DNA of 64,000 nt from Akanthomyces muscarius (lineage: Eukaryota > Ascomycota > Sordariomycetes > Hypocreales > Cordycipitaceae). The stretch is taken from the NCBI RefSeq assembly GCF_028009165.1, contig NC_079243.1, forward strand, positions 3,038,001 through 3,102,000, in the 5' to 3' direction. Made by a program: the position numbers and the translations under genes. Below the pieces are notes generated by a model that worked only from the letters and a program-made list of their open reading frames with translations, ran no database searches and was not told the DNA's origin. Positions 19,515-30,616 of this stretch are shown here, in pieces. The first letter of the stretch is position 1. Each line of letters begins with the position of its first letter.

Positions 19515-22322
19515 ATGAAGGTAGTGTCTGTACAGTCGCGCACAGTCGTCGACGTGCCCGATGTAGCACCTCCCCCTTATGCAATTCTGTCGCACACCCG
19601 AGACGCTGTCGACCAAAAGCGCCCCTCACAAACCAACGTCTCTGTTGGCCTTGGTCCTGATGACGATGCCCCTCCACACTACTACTCGTCGAACCCTGCC
19701 TCCCCACCCATCTACACCAAAAGTCGTCCTTGTGCGTTCAGCATCAGCACCAACAAGAAGACTCAGTCTACCCTGTCCAGGGAACAGCTCGAGCAGGCTT
19801 GTGAACATGCTCGTCGATGCGGCGTCGAGTACATCTGGATCGCCGAGCTCTGCATCGACAGGACATCCAGTGCCGATCTCGATGATGCCGTCAACGGATC
19901 CCGCCGCCGACTGCGCAACTCCACCGTATGCTTCGCCTACCTCCATGACCTCCCGGCCGAGGTAACAACACCCGACAGCGACTCGTCCGCATGGAGCCGC
20001 TGTCGGTACTGGAAGCGCGCTTGGACGCTGCAGGAGCTGCTCCTCGCCCCGCGCGTGCAGTTTTATGATGCCTACTGGAACTACCGCGGCGACAAGGACT
20101 CCCCCGAGCTAGCTCCTCTGCTGTCTGGCATCACGCGCATCCCTCGTAGCGTTCTTCTAGACAGCACGACACTCTCCGATGTTGCGCTGGCGGTGCGAAT
20201 ATCTTGGTCGGTCGGTCGGGTCGCCGCACGGGAGGAGGATACGGCGTATGCCCTCGTTGCCATCACCGAGGCAACACTTCCCGTCCGCTACGGCGAAGGC
20301 GCAGAAAGGGCATTCATCCGTTTACAGGAGGAGCTTTTGCGGGATACGCGCGACGGATCGCTGCTGGCATGGCGAAGCGCGCGCGATGGTGAGGTCCGCG
20401 GCTTGCTCGCCCGATCACCTTCCGAGTTTGGACACTTTGCGCCGGCCGCTGCCAAGGAGCTACAGAGGCCTTGGGTCTTCAATGGGAAGGTGCGCTTCAG
20501 CAGCAAGGGCATCGAGCTGGAGTCGAGGGTCTGCAAGGGGCCCGGGTGCGTGCTTCTATCTATCGGGCAGAAGCGGCAGGACCTGGGCACGAGCCACAGC
20601 ATTGCCATTTGCTTCCGCGAGTGGAACGGTGTCTACGTTCGGGTCACACCAGCGTCGCGCGTCTCCTCCTCTGCGCTGCGCTGCTGGCGCTCGATTGACG
20701 TGATGCGCGACGTCGACGACAGCCACTCGCTCTCGCTCCGCAACCTGTTCAGCAGCATGCCGTGCCGCATAGAGATTGCCAAACGAGGCGGCTACGACGA
20801 GACCTGGCGACAGGCACGGATGCCTCGCGTGGTACAGGACGCAGAGGAGGAGGGGGGGGTTGCACAGCAGCAGGATGAGGACCCAGACACGGACATGAAG
20901 ATGGAGAGTGACGAAGTGATGCTGGACCTGACGCCTCAGAAGAGTCACACACCACCCTCCAATCACTCCGACGGCAGCTACGTGCATGTTGCCATGGCCG
21001 GATCCTGGATGCCCCAGGACGCACACCACACAACCTTCTCTCCTCAACAGCAACAGCAACACCAGCAACAGCACACCCAAGACCACGATACGTACTCTGA
21101 TATTTGTGTTGACGACGACGGTATATCCTCTGCCGATAGCGACCCTGGAAGCATGACGTCCAACAGTGCCGGTGCCAGCGCCAGCGTGAGCGAGTCCGAC
21201 TGGGACGATGACAACAGCGGCCGTGGCCACCCATACCCGACGAGACCGTCCGGCGAGGTCGACGAGGACGACGCAGACGCTCTCGCCACCGAGACGCGCA
21301 GCACCACGACCCTCGCCGCCGACAAGGATGACGATCATCCCGACAGCAGCAGCAGCCTGAGAAACCTTGTCATGCAGCCCGCCATCCGAGAGCAGGTCCT
21401 GCAGACCTCATATGAGCGCGTCCGGCGCTGGATCTCCACCGTCTGCTACATTGCGCCGCCCGAGGACCGTCTCCCACCTCGAAGCCGCATCAACAGCACC
21501 GCCTGGTTCGCGTCGCCCGAGTCCCTCACTTTGCTCAACAGCACCAGCGGCGCCAACGCCCCCCGTGAGCAGACGGTGCGCATGTTTCGCCCAGACGGCT
21601 ACTTTCACCTCGCGTGCCCCTTCTTCGCCGCCGACCCGGAGGGCCACCGCTCGTGCGTGCTCGAGGGCCGCGACCTGCAAAACGTCGCGGCCGTGCTGCG
21701 GCACATCCGCGAGCACCATCCCTGGCGGGCGTACTGTGCGCGCTGCCACCGCGACTTTGACTCCCCCGAGGTGCGCGACGCGCACATGGCCGAGCGGTCG
21801 TGCGAGGCCGTGGGCTACCCCGCACCCCAGGGGGATGCCTCCCGCAAGGGTGTCAGTGATGACGAGGTGCGCCAGCTGCGCAAGATGGACCTGCGACATA
21901 GCCACGAGGGCGAGGCGGAGCGCTGGCGCCGCATCTACTGGGAGCTGTTCCCTGATCTGTGGTACGGCGACGAGGAGGAATATGATGAGGAGGGCGACGA
22001 GGAGGAGGAGGGGGCAGAGGCTAAGGACCAGATGGTCGACGAAGCCGCCTTGGACGACAACATGGACGGCGACGAAAATTCCATTCTGGATGAAGACTGC
22101 GACCCGTACCTGCGCACAGGCAACGGCTATGCCGTGTCGCTCGTGCACGACTTTTGGGCCCAGCACAGGAGGGAGTGCGTGGCGGCCGCGCTCGACGCGT
22201 GCGGCCACGACATTGACGAGCTACATGACGACGAGGCCCTCAAGGCACTCTACCAGGCGACGCTCAAGGATCTGATCAGCAAGATCTATCACGAGTACCA
22301 CTTGGATGGACAGGCGGCCTAA
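19515..22322 (+). CDS. Divergent HET domain fused to C-terminal Cys/His zinc-finger module
   Basis: One exon, 935 aa, with no intron seen. The ATG at 19515 (MKVVSVQSRTVVDVP) is preferred because HET proteins normally start just before the YAILSHT motif; the longer frame has no upstream ATG. The N-terminal half is a HET domain with a degenerate core (IWIAELCID instead of WVDTCCID), then RAWTLQELLLAPRVQFYD and VRYGEGAERAFIRLQEELL. A Gln/acidic low-complexity linker covers about residues 450-620. At about residues 696-766 comes a module with ACPFF, HIREHH, YCARCHRDF and HMAERSC, followed by an ERWRRIYWELFPDLW segment. The same module occurs in the genes at 23230 and 28284. Domain reading is secure; function is unknown. 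Confidence 0.88.
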   Translation: MKVVSVQSRTVVDVPDVAPPPYAILSHTRDAVDQKRPSQTNVSVGLGPDDDAPPHYYSSNPASPPIYTKSRPCAFSISTNKKTQSTLSREQLEQACEHARRCGVEYIWIAELCIDRTSSADLDDAVNGSRRRLRNSTVCFAYLHDLPAEVTTPDSDSSAWSRCRYWKRAWTLQELLLAPRVQFYDAYWNYRGDKDSPELAPLLSGITRIPRSVLLDSTTLSDVALAVRISWSVGRVAAREEDTAYALVAITEATLPVRYGEGAERAFIRLQEELLRDTRDGSLLAWRSARDGEVRGLLARSPSEFGHFAPAAAKELQRPWVFNGKVRFSSKGIELESRVCKGPGCVLLSIGQKRQDLGTSHSIAICFREWNGVYVRVTPASRVSSSALRCWRSIDVMRDVDDSHSLSLRNLFSSMPCRIEIAKRGGYDETWRQARMPRVVQDAEEEGGVAQQQDEDPDTDMKMESDEVMLDLTPQKSHTPPSNHSDGSYVHVAMAGSWMPQDAHHTTFSPQQQQQHQQQHTQDHDTYSDICVDDDGISSADSDPGSMTSNSAGASASVSESDWDDDNSGRGHPYPTRPSGEVDEDDADALATETRSTTTLAADKDDDHPDSSSSLRNLVMQPAIREQVLQTSYERVRRWISTVCYIAPPEDRLPPRSRINSTAWFASPESLTLLNSTSGANAPREQTVRMFRPDGYFHLACPFFAADPEGHRSCVLEGRDLQNVAAVLRHIREHHPWRAYCARCHRDFDSPEVRDAHMAERSCEAVGYPAPQGDASRKGVSDDEVRQLRKMDLRHSHEGEAERWRRIYWELFPDLWYGDEEEYDEEGDEEEEGAEAKDQMVDEAALDDNMDGDENSILDEDCDPYLRTGNGYAVSLVHDFWAQHRRECVAAALDACGHDIDELHDDEALKALYQATLKDLISKIYHEYHLDGQAA

Positions 22323-23229
22323 TTCTTTTACTGCGCTTGATTTCTTTGTCCAACATTTTTTGTATTTTCTCATCTCATGCTCTTGTTGCCAACGATTTTG
22401 TACCATGTTATTTCAACGTCATCACTTTGTTCTTCATTTTTTTCTTCTTCCACAAGGAAGTATCACGGCAGATTTTTACATATTTCGCAGCTCTAGGGCA
22501 AATTAATACATGGTTTGGTGAATGGATCTGGCGGCGGTCACTTTGGAAAACTACACGCAATATAGCCGCACTGATTTTTATATTTAGTATATAGATAGAA
22601 AAAAAGAAATTGCTAGCTCGACATGTGTAAAGAAATATCTTTAAAATAAAAAGTGAATAAGTGCATGACATTGTCCCGTAAAGACTTGCGTGGATCTGAT
22701 TCTGGCGACCTTGTATCCCGAAAAAGTATGATAGACTATCAAAAAAGGAAAGGAAAGACGTATAGTATAGCGGCGTGGCAATGCGACGACGAAGGACAAA
22801 GGAAAAGCGACGGTGAGCCTCATGATACAACATTGTTCTTGACCCAGAGAAAAATATGTGAAATTTCAAGAAAAGGAAAGAAAGCAAAAAAAGAAAAAAG
22901 AAACAAGAAACTGATTCAAACCCAAACAAGGCGCCCTTTTTTTTTAATCCATAACAATGCTGTCCAGCCCGCGTGAGCTCAGAGCTACCTCTCCTCTCGC
23001 ACACGCAGGCCATGGTGCTGACTCCAGAGACAAATCAATTATATTCATTACATCATCCAAGTCGCTGCCGCCACTTGGCTTCCTCGACTTTGACGGACAC
23101 TGTCATCTCGGCACGGGGGCGGTGTCAAGTGAGCTTGTCCACCGCAGACAAAGGATGGTGAAGTGACGGCAAGAACATCCGCGTACAAATGACAAAGCGT
23201 AAAGGGCAGGTAGTTGGCCCTTGGCGACG
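22323..23229. other. Gene-free stretch between convergent zinc-finger genes
   Basis: This 907-base region lies between the stop codons of two convergent genes. It is AT-rich, with T-rich runs near 22340-22450 and a purine-rich run near 22850-22930, as expected of 3' flanks. No gene seen. Confidence 0.6.
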
Positions 23230-23547
23230 TCAGAATCCGTGGGGCGCTGGTGGCGCGGGGGGTGGTTGGGGCTGGCCTGGAAAGCTCTCGGGCGCTATGT
23301 AGTCAAAGGCGGCTGTGTTGAGGAACATTTCCATATCATCCTCGTCCATATCTTCAGCTGCATGAGGATGCTGCTCAAAGGTAGGGAGATCTGAATCACC
23401 ATAGTCCTCCTGCTGGGGCTGGGGCTGGGGCTGGGGCTGGGGCTGGAGCTGGGGCGGTTGGGGTGTATGGGGTTGCGGGTGCTGCGGGTATTGAGGGTAT
23501 TGGGGGTACTGATTCTGCAGATATAGAGGTTGCGGCTGTTGACCTTG

Positions 23548-23580
<33 letters not shown>

Positions 23581-23592
23581 ATTAATAGCATA

Positions 23593-23625
<33 letters not shown>

Positions 23626-25116
23626 ACCAATAGCATGTTGTCGCCTATACCTCTGCGCTTGCGGAGGAGTAAATGGACCTCTATAGATATCATGAATTCC
23701 TTGGAAAAGTGCCTGCACTGCCCGGGCATCGTTCGCGGCAGCATGTGCTTGCCAGGTAAGCAGTTGCTGCAGGACCTCATTGCCACGGATATTGATCTCC
23801 CTAAGAAATTCCCCCATGGTGCAGTCCGTATAGGGTGAAATGGGGCGGGGATGATTGACAAAGAGAAGATCCCACATCATGTACCATTTCTCCGCCTCGT
23901 CGACGTTTCCAAATGCAAGTTCATTCAGCGCTTCGGCTTCTCGGGGCAGTAAAAGCTCTGGCTGAGGCACTTGCTGACAGGCTGTTCGCATGTGTTCTTC
24001 CCATTTTGCTGAATGTGCACTCTTCCAGGTGCTCCAACAGTTTGTGCAGTAGAGAGTCTGAAGGGTATGGCGGCGTATGATGTGCTGCTTGACATCGGAG
24101 TATCGGCGCAGTTCGTATTTGCGCCAACACCGGAGATGCCTGACGGGATCAAATTTGAAGAAGGGGCAGCCGTAGTGAATAATCGGGCCTTCGTCCACGT
24201 CGTCGTTGTCGTCGTTGTGATTGCCAGTGCCGTCGTTGTCTCCGTTGTCTCCGCCTGCGCCGCCGGTGCCATTGAGTCTGCCGTTGAGCCCGCCACGATT
24301 GCGACCACCGCGACCTCCTCGACTTCCTCGAACACCCGCATTAGTGCCTCGTCCACCACGGCCGCCGCGACTGCCCTTACCACGACCACCACCCGAGGTA
24401 CCACTGGGACCGGGCGTGGTAGGGGCATGAACCCAAAACGAAGTGCCAGATTTTGAACTACCGATAAGAACTAATCCTCCCTTGAAGGGAAGAAGGTACT
24501 CGAACGTGAGTGACTCGTCCGGCACGCTTCTGGATGGCGGCAGCCCGTTGAGCTTGTCGTGCAGCTCCTTCAAAATCTGGTTGGTAGTATATTTCGAGGG
24601 CGTGGGTTTGGGGTAGCAGCACTGTCGACCTGCAGCGATTGTCTTTCGGTCGGCAGCGATTGGCTCGCATTTTTGTGCGTCAGGCCCGGGAGGGCCCCGG
24701 AAGATACCAAAATGGTTGGCATTTGTGTCAATGACAGCAAAAACTGCATCGAGCTTGGAAATGTCGTTGGGAGCAGCGGGAGGTGACGTGGACTGCTTCG
24801 TGACGCCAGGCTGCTTGGGTCCGACTGGCAGCCGTTGCAGTGCATCGCGGCTGGCCGGGCCACGAGCGTCGGTGCACTTGTTTCGGTCAAGGCAAAAAGG
24901 AGTCAGATAGTTTCTCTCGCGGACGGCGAAAGCTGCGAAGAGTGCATCAATAACAGCGTCGTTCAAGAGCAGTTTGTTGGTCCAAGGAAAGTCATAAGTG
25001 TAGTGGCAGTAATACTTGAAGATGTTGTGGAACATCCCGACAAGGAAGTTGACGATGAGAAGCGCCTGCGACGCAAAAGTAAGAGCGCAGCGCCATAATC
25101 CGGCAACGAAAGTCAT
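23230..25116 (-). CDS. Zinc-finger-module protein with N-terminal hydrophobic segment, RGG region and polyglutamine
   Basis: One exon of 628 aa from the ATG at 25116. The N-terminus is hydrophobic (about residues 5-32), resembling a signal anchor. A Gly/Arg-rich region with repeated RGG-type units spans about residues 240-285 and is followed by an Asn/Asp-rich run. The zinc-finger module (about residues 315-380) reads GCPFFKFDP, then HIIRRH, YCTNCWSTW and HMRTAC, followed by AEKWYMMWDLLF. The C-terminus has two polyGln runs, Pro/Gln repeats and an acidic end. The module is shared with the genes at 19515 and 28284. RGG and polyGln regions suggest RNA binding or phase separation, but a membrane segment plus a zinc finger is an odd mix. 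Function unknown. Confidence 0.85.
23412..23454. repeat. GGGGCT hexanucleotide minisatellite (Pro-Gln repeats)
   Basis: About seven near-perfect six-base units within the 3' part of the gene at 23230-25116. On the minus strand they encode alternating Pro and Gln. Confidence 0.85.
23545..23622. repeat. CTG/CAG trinucleotide microsatellite (polyglutamine)
   Basis: Two runs of CTG (CAG on the coding minus strand), 10-12 units each and mixed with TTG, are separated by a short non-Gln spacer. They encode two polyGln tracts and are likely to vary in length between strains. Confidence 0.9.
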
Positions 25117-28100
25117 GGTCACTGCTGCATTCCTGGAGTTACGGTCTTGGATGGAATGAGTGGTGAATGAGACTCAAAGGTGAGGATAATTAAACACCAG
25201 GCTGGAAGTTGGCGCGTATAATAGGGTTGAGTATACTTGGGGCAAGTTACAGAAGGAGAGGATGGCCTACTCAATTTGTTTTGAGAAACAGCTTGGCCAC
25301 AAGCGATGACGAGGCATAGGCGCTTGAAAAGTCGAGCAAGGTCCCCAATAAAAGTAGAACCCCGCACTGGCAAATGGCTGTCACAATTGTGCCATGGCCG
25401 AGTTAATCCAGTTGCATGTTGGAAAGTGATGCTTGAGAACGAGAGGGTGTGGGGGCCCGTCAATTCGCCTTGTCTCTCTGGCGGGCCGCGCAGAAGTGGC
25501 AGCCGAAGCGGGTCGACAAAATGGCGTCGCTCCGTATAAGGGTACGAGCCACTGTAGAGTATGAGCCTGGCTGTTTAATAATTAGCTTAATTGGGGTCCG
25601 CCTGGTTATGCGATGCGAGACAGGCGAATCAACAAGTTTCCCTTGTTTTGCGTGGGGAACTAGTTCGTTTTGGCTGCGAAGCAGCAGCTCCGAAGCACGA
25701 CACCGGGAACTGCTTGTGCCTGTCGGTAACTATTTTGGCGGTTGCTGAGGGCTGCAACCTTGCCTGCCTACAATCTGGCTAGTGACGGCAGCGCCCGGAA
25801 AGTAAGTTCACGACGCTGCCGCAACTAGTCAACGAGCAGACTCGCGTTTTCCTTGATTTGTCGTCTCAGCTTTTCTGGTGGACACGACTACACTCGAGAG
25901 CTTCGACCCCGTTCCTGTTCTCGCCATCAGTTTCTGTTGGAATCTAGACTCCGTCGTCCGCATTGTAGACCGTTCCAGGTCGCCAAGCGCAGGAAGCATC
26001 TGTGCAAGGGGAACTGACCGTTGAGTAAACTGCCGGGGAGCCTTGTCGCACTTTTTCTCCACCGAGGAGGACGCCCTATGAGGCAGTATCGAAGGTGCCG
26101 TGCGAGGCCGCATGAGCAGCCATGGAGCCACGTAAGAAGCCACTATTTACTGGTGCGCCGACGTTATCATGGCGGGTCGGCAAGAGTAAAGGCCGAGGGC
26201 GGATTTGCCGCGCAGGCTCTGCCAAGCACATCGTTTTTTTTTTTTTGAGGGACTTTTACCGTCTTAATCTGCAGCACGTCAAATTCGGCTGAGCACGCGT
26301 CGCTGCCCCTGCATGCTGGACGCATACTGGTAGCATGGCACCTGGAGCAAAGTCTTTGCGAACGAATGACATGGCGTTGGTGGATGGGCTCCGCTGGGCG
26401 CCCCCTGCTGGCGATCGTTGGACTTGGAGGTGGCGACTGGCTGGGGGCGAGGCAAGGAGGGTCGCAATGCCAAGCAGCCAAGATAAGATTTTCTCCGGAG
26501 AGGCGAGATGGGATTGTGTGCGTCACATTTTGGAGACAATGGAGACCCGGGATCGTCGTAATAATTGTCTTTGTTTGATGAAGGTTGCAAGTCTGCCTTG
26601 GGTGGGACTGCAGCGGCGTTTTGGCAGCCGTTTGTTCCGTTTGTCTTGTTAAACGAACCCAAACGGGCAACCGTTCAGAAGCGTGGTTTCAGAGCGCTTG
26701 GCAGCTGGCGGCCTAGCTGCAGTCGGTCGGGGGAGGCAGCCAGTTGCTGGAAGCCAGTGGAAGGAAGCTGGAAGCCGGTGGAAGCGGTAGCTGGTGGCTG
26801 GTAGGTAGCTGTCGGCCTTCGGAGCAAACGGGCACACGGCTAACTCGATGCTGCCGTGACTGCCTACCTACCTCAGGTGCCTTGGAGTGTCGCGGCATGA
26901 CATCACACTAACTACTCCGTATTAACTAGCAGCCTGCCTAGCAGGTACCTCAATCGCAACGGTGTGGAGTGGCAATCGCGTGTACCCTCAGGCCATGCGC
27001 CCAACTAGGTAGGTCGATAGCGGCTAGTTATGGGACCATGGGGGCCTCCCGTGCAGCCAATCTTCAGGCACCAGCGGCCTCTCAGGCTGTCAGCTGGTTA
27101 GGCTGAACTAGCCTACCGTCGCAGTGGGTAGCGCTGTAACAGGTTGGAACGCTTCCACTTCAGCGCTCTGTAGATTAGTTACAGCGTACCAGCACAGGCG
27201 AACAGTGCATGGCACTGCCACGATACAGCGTTGGGGTATCTACCTACAGTGCCTCCAGGTAACTCTGAGCGCTAATATATGGCGATTTGGTAGCAGTTCG
27301 CTCGGAATTACCTTCAACCGACTGTATAATGCTAGGACGGTTCAAGCCGAACAGCGAGCGACATGATACACTACCCAGCATGTAGCTACCGGCATACGTG
27401 GGAAAGGGGTTTTCCCAACAGGCTTTGAATTTTTACATAGATCGCCTGGTAAGCGTTGAGAAAGCATGTGAACATCGTTACAGGTCCCTTCGGCGGACGA
27501 AAGACTGGCCCAGGGCTCACACTCGCAAAGCCATCTCCTCCGTATGCTCACTGGGTAGTACCCAAGCACCAAACTAGGTACCCAGAGACAGGAATTTGTT
27601 AGGCGGTAACTACCTTATAGGTACTCAATACGTGGCCACGTCCTGTGCAGCTGCGCCGTTGTTGTGCAGCTTGTACCTGCTCAACTGCTCCAAGGCATCA
27701 ACAAACAACATCGAGAGCACATCGTCCTTCTCTTCGCCACTTCTCACCGCAACATCTCATCCTGAAACAATCGTCGTCTATTAAATTTTCGTTCAAATCT
27801 CAACAAACAGTAATTGAATCACTTCCCCACGCAGCCTCAGCCTCGTCGGCACTCCAACGCCAAACTCTCCAACAAATCCCCTCAAACCCAGGTCTTCAGC
27901 GATCTCGTTAGGCCGCAGCCGGCATTCTTCTGGCAAAATGACCAGGTCACAATGCGCTAGTGAAAACTGCTTGACCAGTCAGAGGCCATTCTCCCATGGC
28001 CTCCTCCCCAGGCTAAACTTGGCACTGCCCGCCACCCGCAAGCATCGACACAATTGTGTGTCTTTACATGAATGAGTGGGCCCTTTCCGAGCAGCCGCCG

Positions 28101-28283
28101 AGCCCGCCTTATTATCTGCAAATCATTTGCGAAAAAAATCTTCTCGGGTTTGCTCCTCAACATATCCCATCGTTGCTCGGCTAAGAGGCCGACTAAACTT
28201 TTATTCGCTTTGCAATAAAAGGGGGGAAACAGTTGAAACCAACACGACCACTTCCCGCTTCGGCCGCGATCCCCGCTACATCC
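25117..28283. other. Gene-free 3.2-kb divergent region between two zinc-finger-module genes
   Basis: Two genes with the same zinc-finger module are transcribed away from this region. It holds an 11-12-base T run near 26228, a GGAAG/GCTGG-rich direct-repeat patch at about 26745-26800, and many scattered TAGGTACC/ACCTACCT-like words between 26850 and 27620. Open frames here (for example 26167-26670 minus) lack family features. No tRNA recognised. A long leader or non-coding transcript is possible. Confidence 0.45.
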
Positions 28284-29870
28284 ATGTCGTCTACATTTTC
28301 GTCTTCACCAACCGATGGAACCCAGGAGCCGCCAGATTACATCGACTCTCGCAACCCCTCTCGTCAAACTTCGTACCACGAAGGCGATGTGCCCACCTTT
28401 CCGTCACCAAGTTATATATGGCCACCGTTGCTACCCGGCAGCACCTTCCCCATCCCGCATGTGCAGTCTCTGGAAAGCTTGCAAACTCTCATGTCGACTA
28501 CGTCCCCTATCCAATACTATGCGGCATACCCTCCTCCTCTTCTTCCTTCAGACCAAGCCGACTCATTTGCTGTCTGCCAACAGGCCGGTGCCTGGACGAC
28601 ATACACCCCAGACACTGCCAGTGTCGACATGTACCAGGACCTTCATGCACGCATACAGCGGACAGATTCAACATTGAGTGCGGAAGCACTTGGTAGAAAC
28701 CCCCGTGCCTCGTTCCCCATCGACTTGCGCTCCAAAAGTCCTTTGAAAGGAGACTCGGATCGTGCCTCGCGAAGCCGCTCCATTGTCGGTGTTGTGACTC
28801 CTCCCACAGACGCGGGCGTGAAAAGACTACGCAAGGCCCGCAGGAGGAACTCCACCCCATTGGCCTCATCAGGAGCCGGTACCAAGGTTCTTCCGGAAGC
28901 CCAAGGGCGTGGGCGCAGGCACTCGCCCGCCAAGGAGGAGGCCGTGTCCAACGATGAACTGAGCTCCGAGGATGAAGACAGCCGTCATAGGCCAAAGAAT
29001 GCAGGGAAAGAGCCCACTTTTGCCTGCCCCTTCTACCGCAGATGGCCAACGCGTCACATTGAGTGCATGAGTCGCAAGCTTACGCGGATTCAAGACGTCA
29101 AGCAACACATATACCGGAGGCATTCAAAACCACAATTTTACTGCCCGACTTGTGCACAGGTCTTCGCATCGCCAGATCCAAGGGATGACCATATACGCCA
29201 GGCATCTTGCAGTCCAGCAACCGCATCCTCCAAGCGCGGCAGCGATGGTATTTCCGCTCAGGTCCAGGATTCTCTCAAAAACCGCTTCAGCCGGAGACTC
29301 AACCCAGTTGAGCAATGGTACAGCATATGGGAGCTCATATTCCCAGGGGTAGAACCCCCACAAAATGCCCACGTCGGCAGCAAAGTCACAGAGATGCTGG
29401 GTATGCTTCGAGACTTTTGGAAGAATGAGGGTCATCGCATCATCCCAGGCCTTGTGAGGCCCAGCTCCACTCAGCCTCTTGCCGAAGCAGACATACAGTC
29501 GCTGATGACGCAAATGCTAGACAAGGTTCAAGATCACTTTCAAGACGAGCCCCGCGAGGCAGAAGCCATGTATGCGGATGGCACAGATAGCCTAGCTGAC
29601 CAGATGATGGACAGATCGCCGGTGAGCGGCAAGTCGGGGGCATTCGCAGAAGATGATGGAGCCAGTTATGAGCCAAGCTCGCCCATCAGCGCCTGGGATA
29701 TGGTTCACTATTCTGCGAATGGCTCGCCAACCATCAACATACGAGGGCGCATCGTGGAGCCCCCCTTGGAGCTTGGTAGTTCAGGAATGCTAGTTGAACA
29801 ACATTATACCGAGCAGCAGTCGTGGATGAATCATCCCATGACGGATCCTCTTGTGAACAGGTTTCAATGA
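28284..29870 (+). CDS. Zinc-finger-module protein (nuclear regulator-like)
   Basis: One exon, 528 aa. The start is the ATG at 28284 (MSSTFSSSPTDG); the upstream frame has no ATG. A Ser/Pro-rich N-terminal half includes basic patches (KRLRKARRRN near residue 198) that could be nuclear localisation signals. The module spans about residues 245-311: FACPFYRRWP, CMSRKLTRIQDVKQHIYRRH, YCPTCAQVF and HIRQASC. It is followed by EQWYSIWELIFPG. The C-terminal part is acidic and disordered. This module is common in uncharacterised fungal proteins and is presumed to bind zinc and DNA. Neighbouring genes at 19515 and 23230 carry the same module in different settings. Role unknown. Confidence 0.85.
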   Translation: MSSTFSSSPTDGTQEPPDYIDSRNPSRQTSYHEGDVPTFPSPSYIWPPLLPGSTFPIPHVQSLESLQTLMSTTSPIQYYAAYPPPLLPSDQADSFAVCQQAGAWTTYTPDTASVDMYQDLHARIQRTDSTLSAEALGRNPRASFPIDLRSKSPLKGDSDRASRSRSIVGVVTPPTDAGVKRLRKARRRNSTPLASSGAGTKVLPEAQGRGRRHSPAKEEAVSNDELSSEDEDSRHRPKNAGKEPTFACPFYRRWPTRHIECMSRKLTRIQDVKQHIYRRHSKPQFYCPTCAQVFASPDPRDDHIRQASCSPATASSKRGSDGISAQVQDSLKNRFSRRLNPVEQWYSIWELIFPGVEPPQNAHVGSKVTEMLGMLRDFWKNEGHRIIPGLVRPSSTQPLAEADIQSLMTQMLDKVQDHFQDEPREAEAMYADGTDSLADQMMDRSPVSGKSGAFAEDDGASYEPSSPISAWDMVHYSANGSPTINIRGRIVEPPLELGSSGMLVEQHYTEQQSWMNHPMTDPLVNRFQ

Positions 29871-30616
29871 CTTATCTTCTTCTTTCTGCGTGCTTGGAGG
29901 GTTGGGGCGGCGGTCTTCTTCTCTCCCGATATTAACCGTTGGCGTGTATTATTACAAGACAGCTGGAAGACGCAAAAAGACCAGACATGTTGCAACTGCT
30001 CTTTCTGGATATATCTTGAAAACAGAGCATCGTAGAGAGCGTCGTGGAGGCGAGCAATCGCTTAAGCGGCGCTCGCAAACGCTAGAGCAAGGAATATATG
30101 CGTACAACGCTTCTGGGCAATGATGAAGCGGAAATGATGTGGTGCTGTTGACAGATCGCTCCTCGGCGGGGAATTAAAGCCATTCAGTCAGAATCTGGCA
30201 GCGAGCCAAGCCTCGCGTTGCTCCTACGATGTTCTGGGCTCACGTGTGAGGGTATACGGCCGAAGCCCAGTAGGTGCTCGTACAGGTGCGCTACCACGAT
30301 ATAGGTCGCACGAGAAGGAAAGGACTCAAAGTCAATACATAAAATAGATGCATAGAGAATTTTGCCAAGATGGCAAAACTAAGCCTCAATCCAGTCAAAT
30401 TTGACTTTCTTGTGTATGCGATGCAAAATTGGCTTGCAAATCGTCGTGTCTCGTCGCGTTTGCTAACAATGTGCGGCTGTACGCAATAACTACGACCAAT
30501 TGTACCAAATTAACTTTCAATTCAGTCAAGTTTCTATATATGAGACTTGTGATATATACAGGTGCCTACTGTTGTCAAAAAAAATACACATGCGATCCCA
30601 CTCTCGTCGCTCGCGT
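29871..30616. other. Gene-free stretch between convergent zinc-finger and chitinase genes
   Basis: A 746-base region between two convergent stops, increasingly AT-rich toward 30550. It holds the two 3' flanks. No gene seen. Confidence 0.6.

Noticed and set aside
20556..21338. 260-codon minus-strand frame opposite the HET/zinc-finger gene
   Set aside because: Antisense shadow of the long single-exon gene at 19515-22322, with Val/Leu-rich composition typical of the opposite strand of GC-rich coding DNA.
26167..26670. 167-codon minus-strand frame
   Set aside because: No family features and it contains an 11-12-base T/A homopolymer; considered chance.
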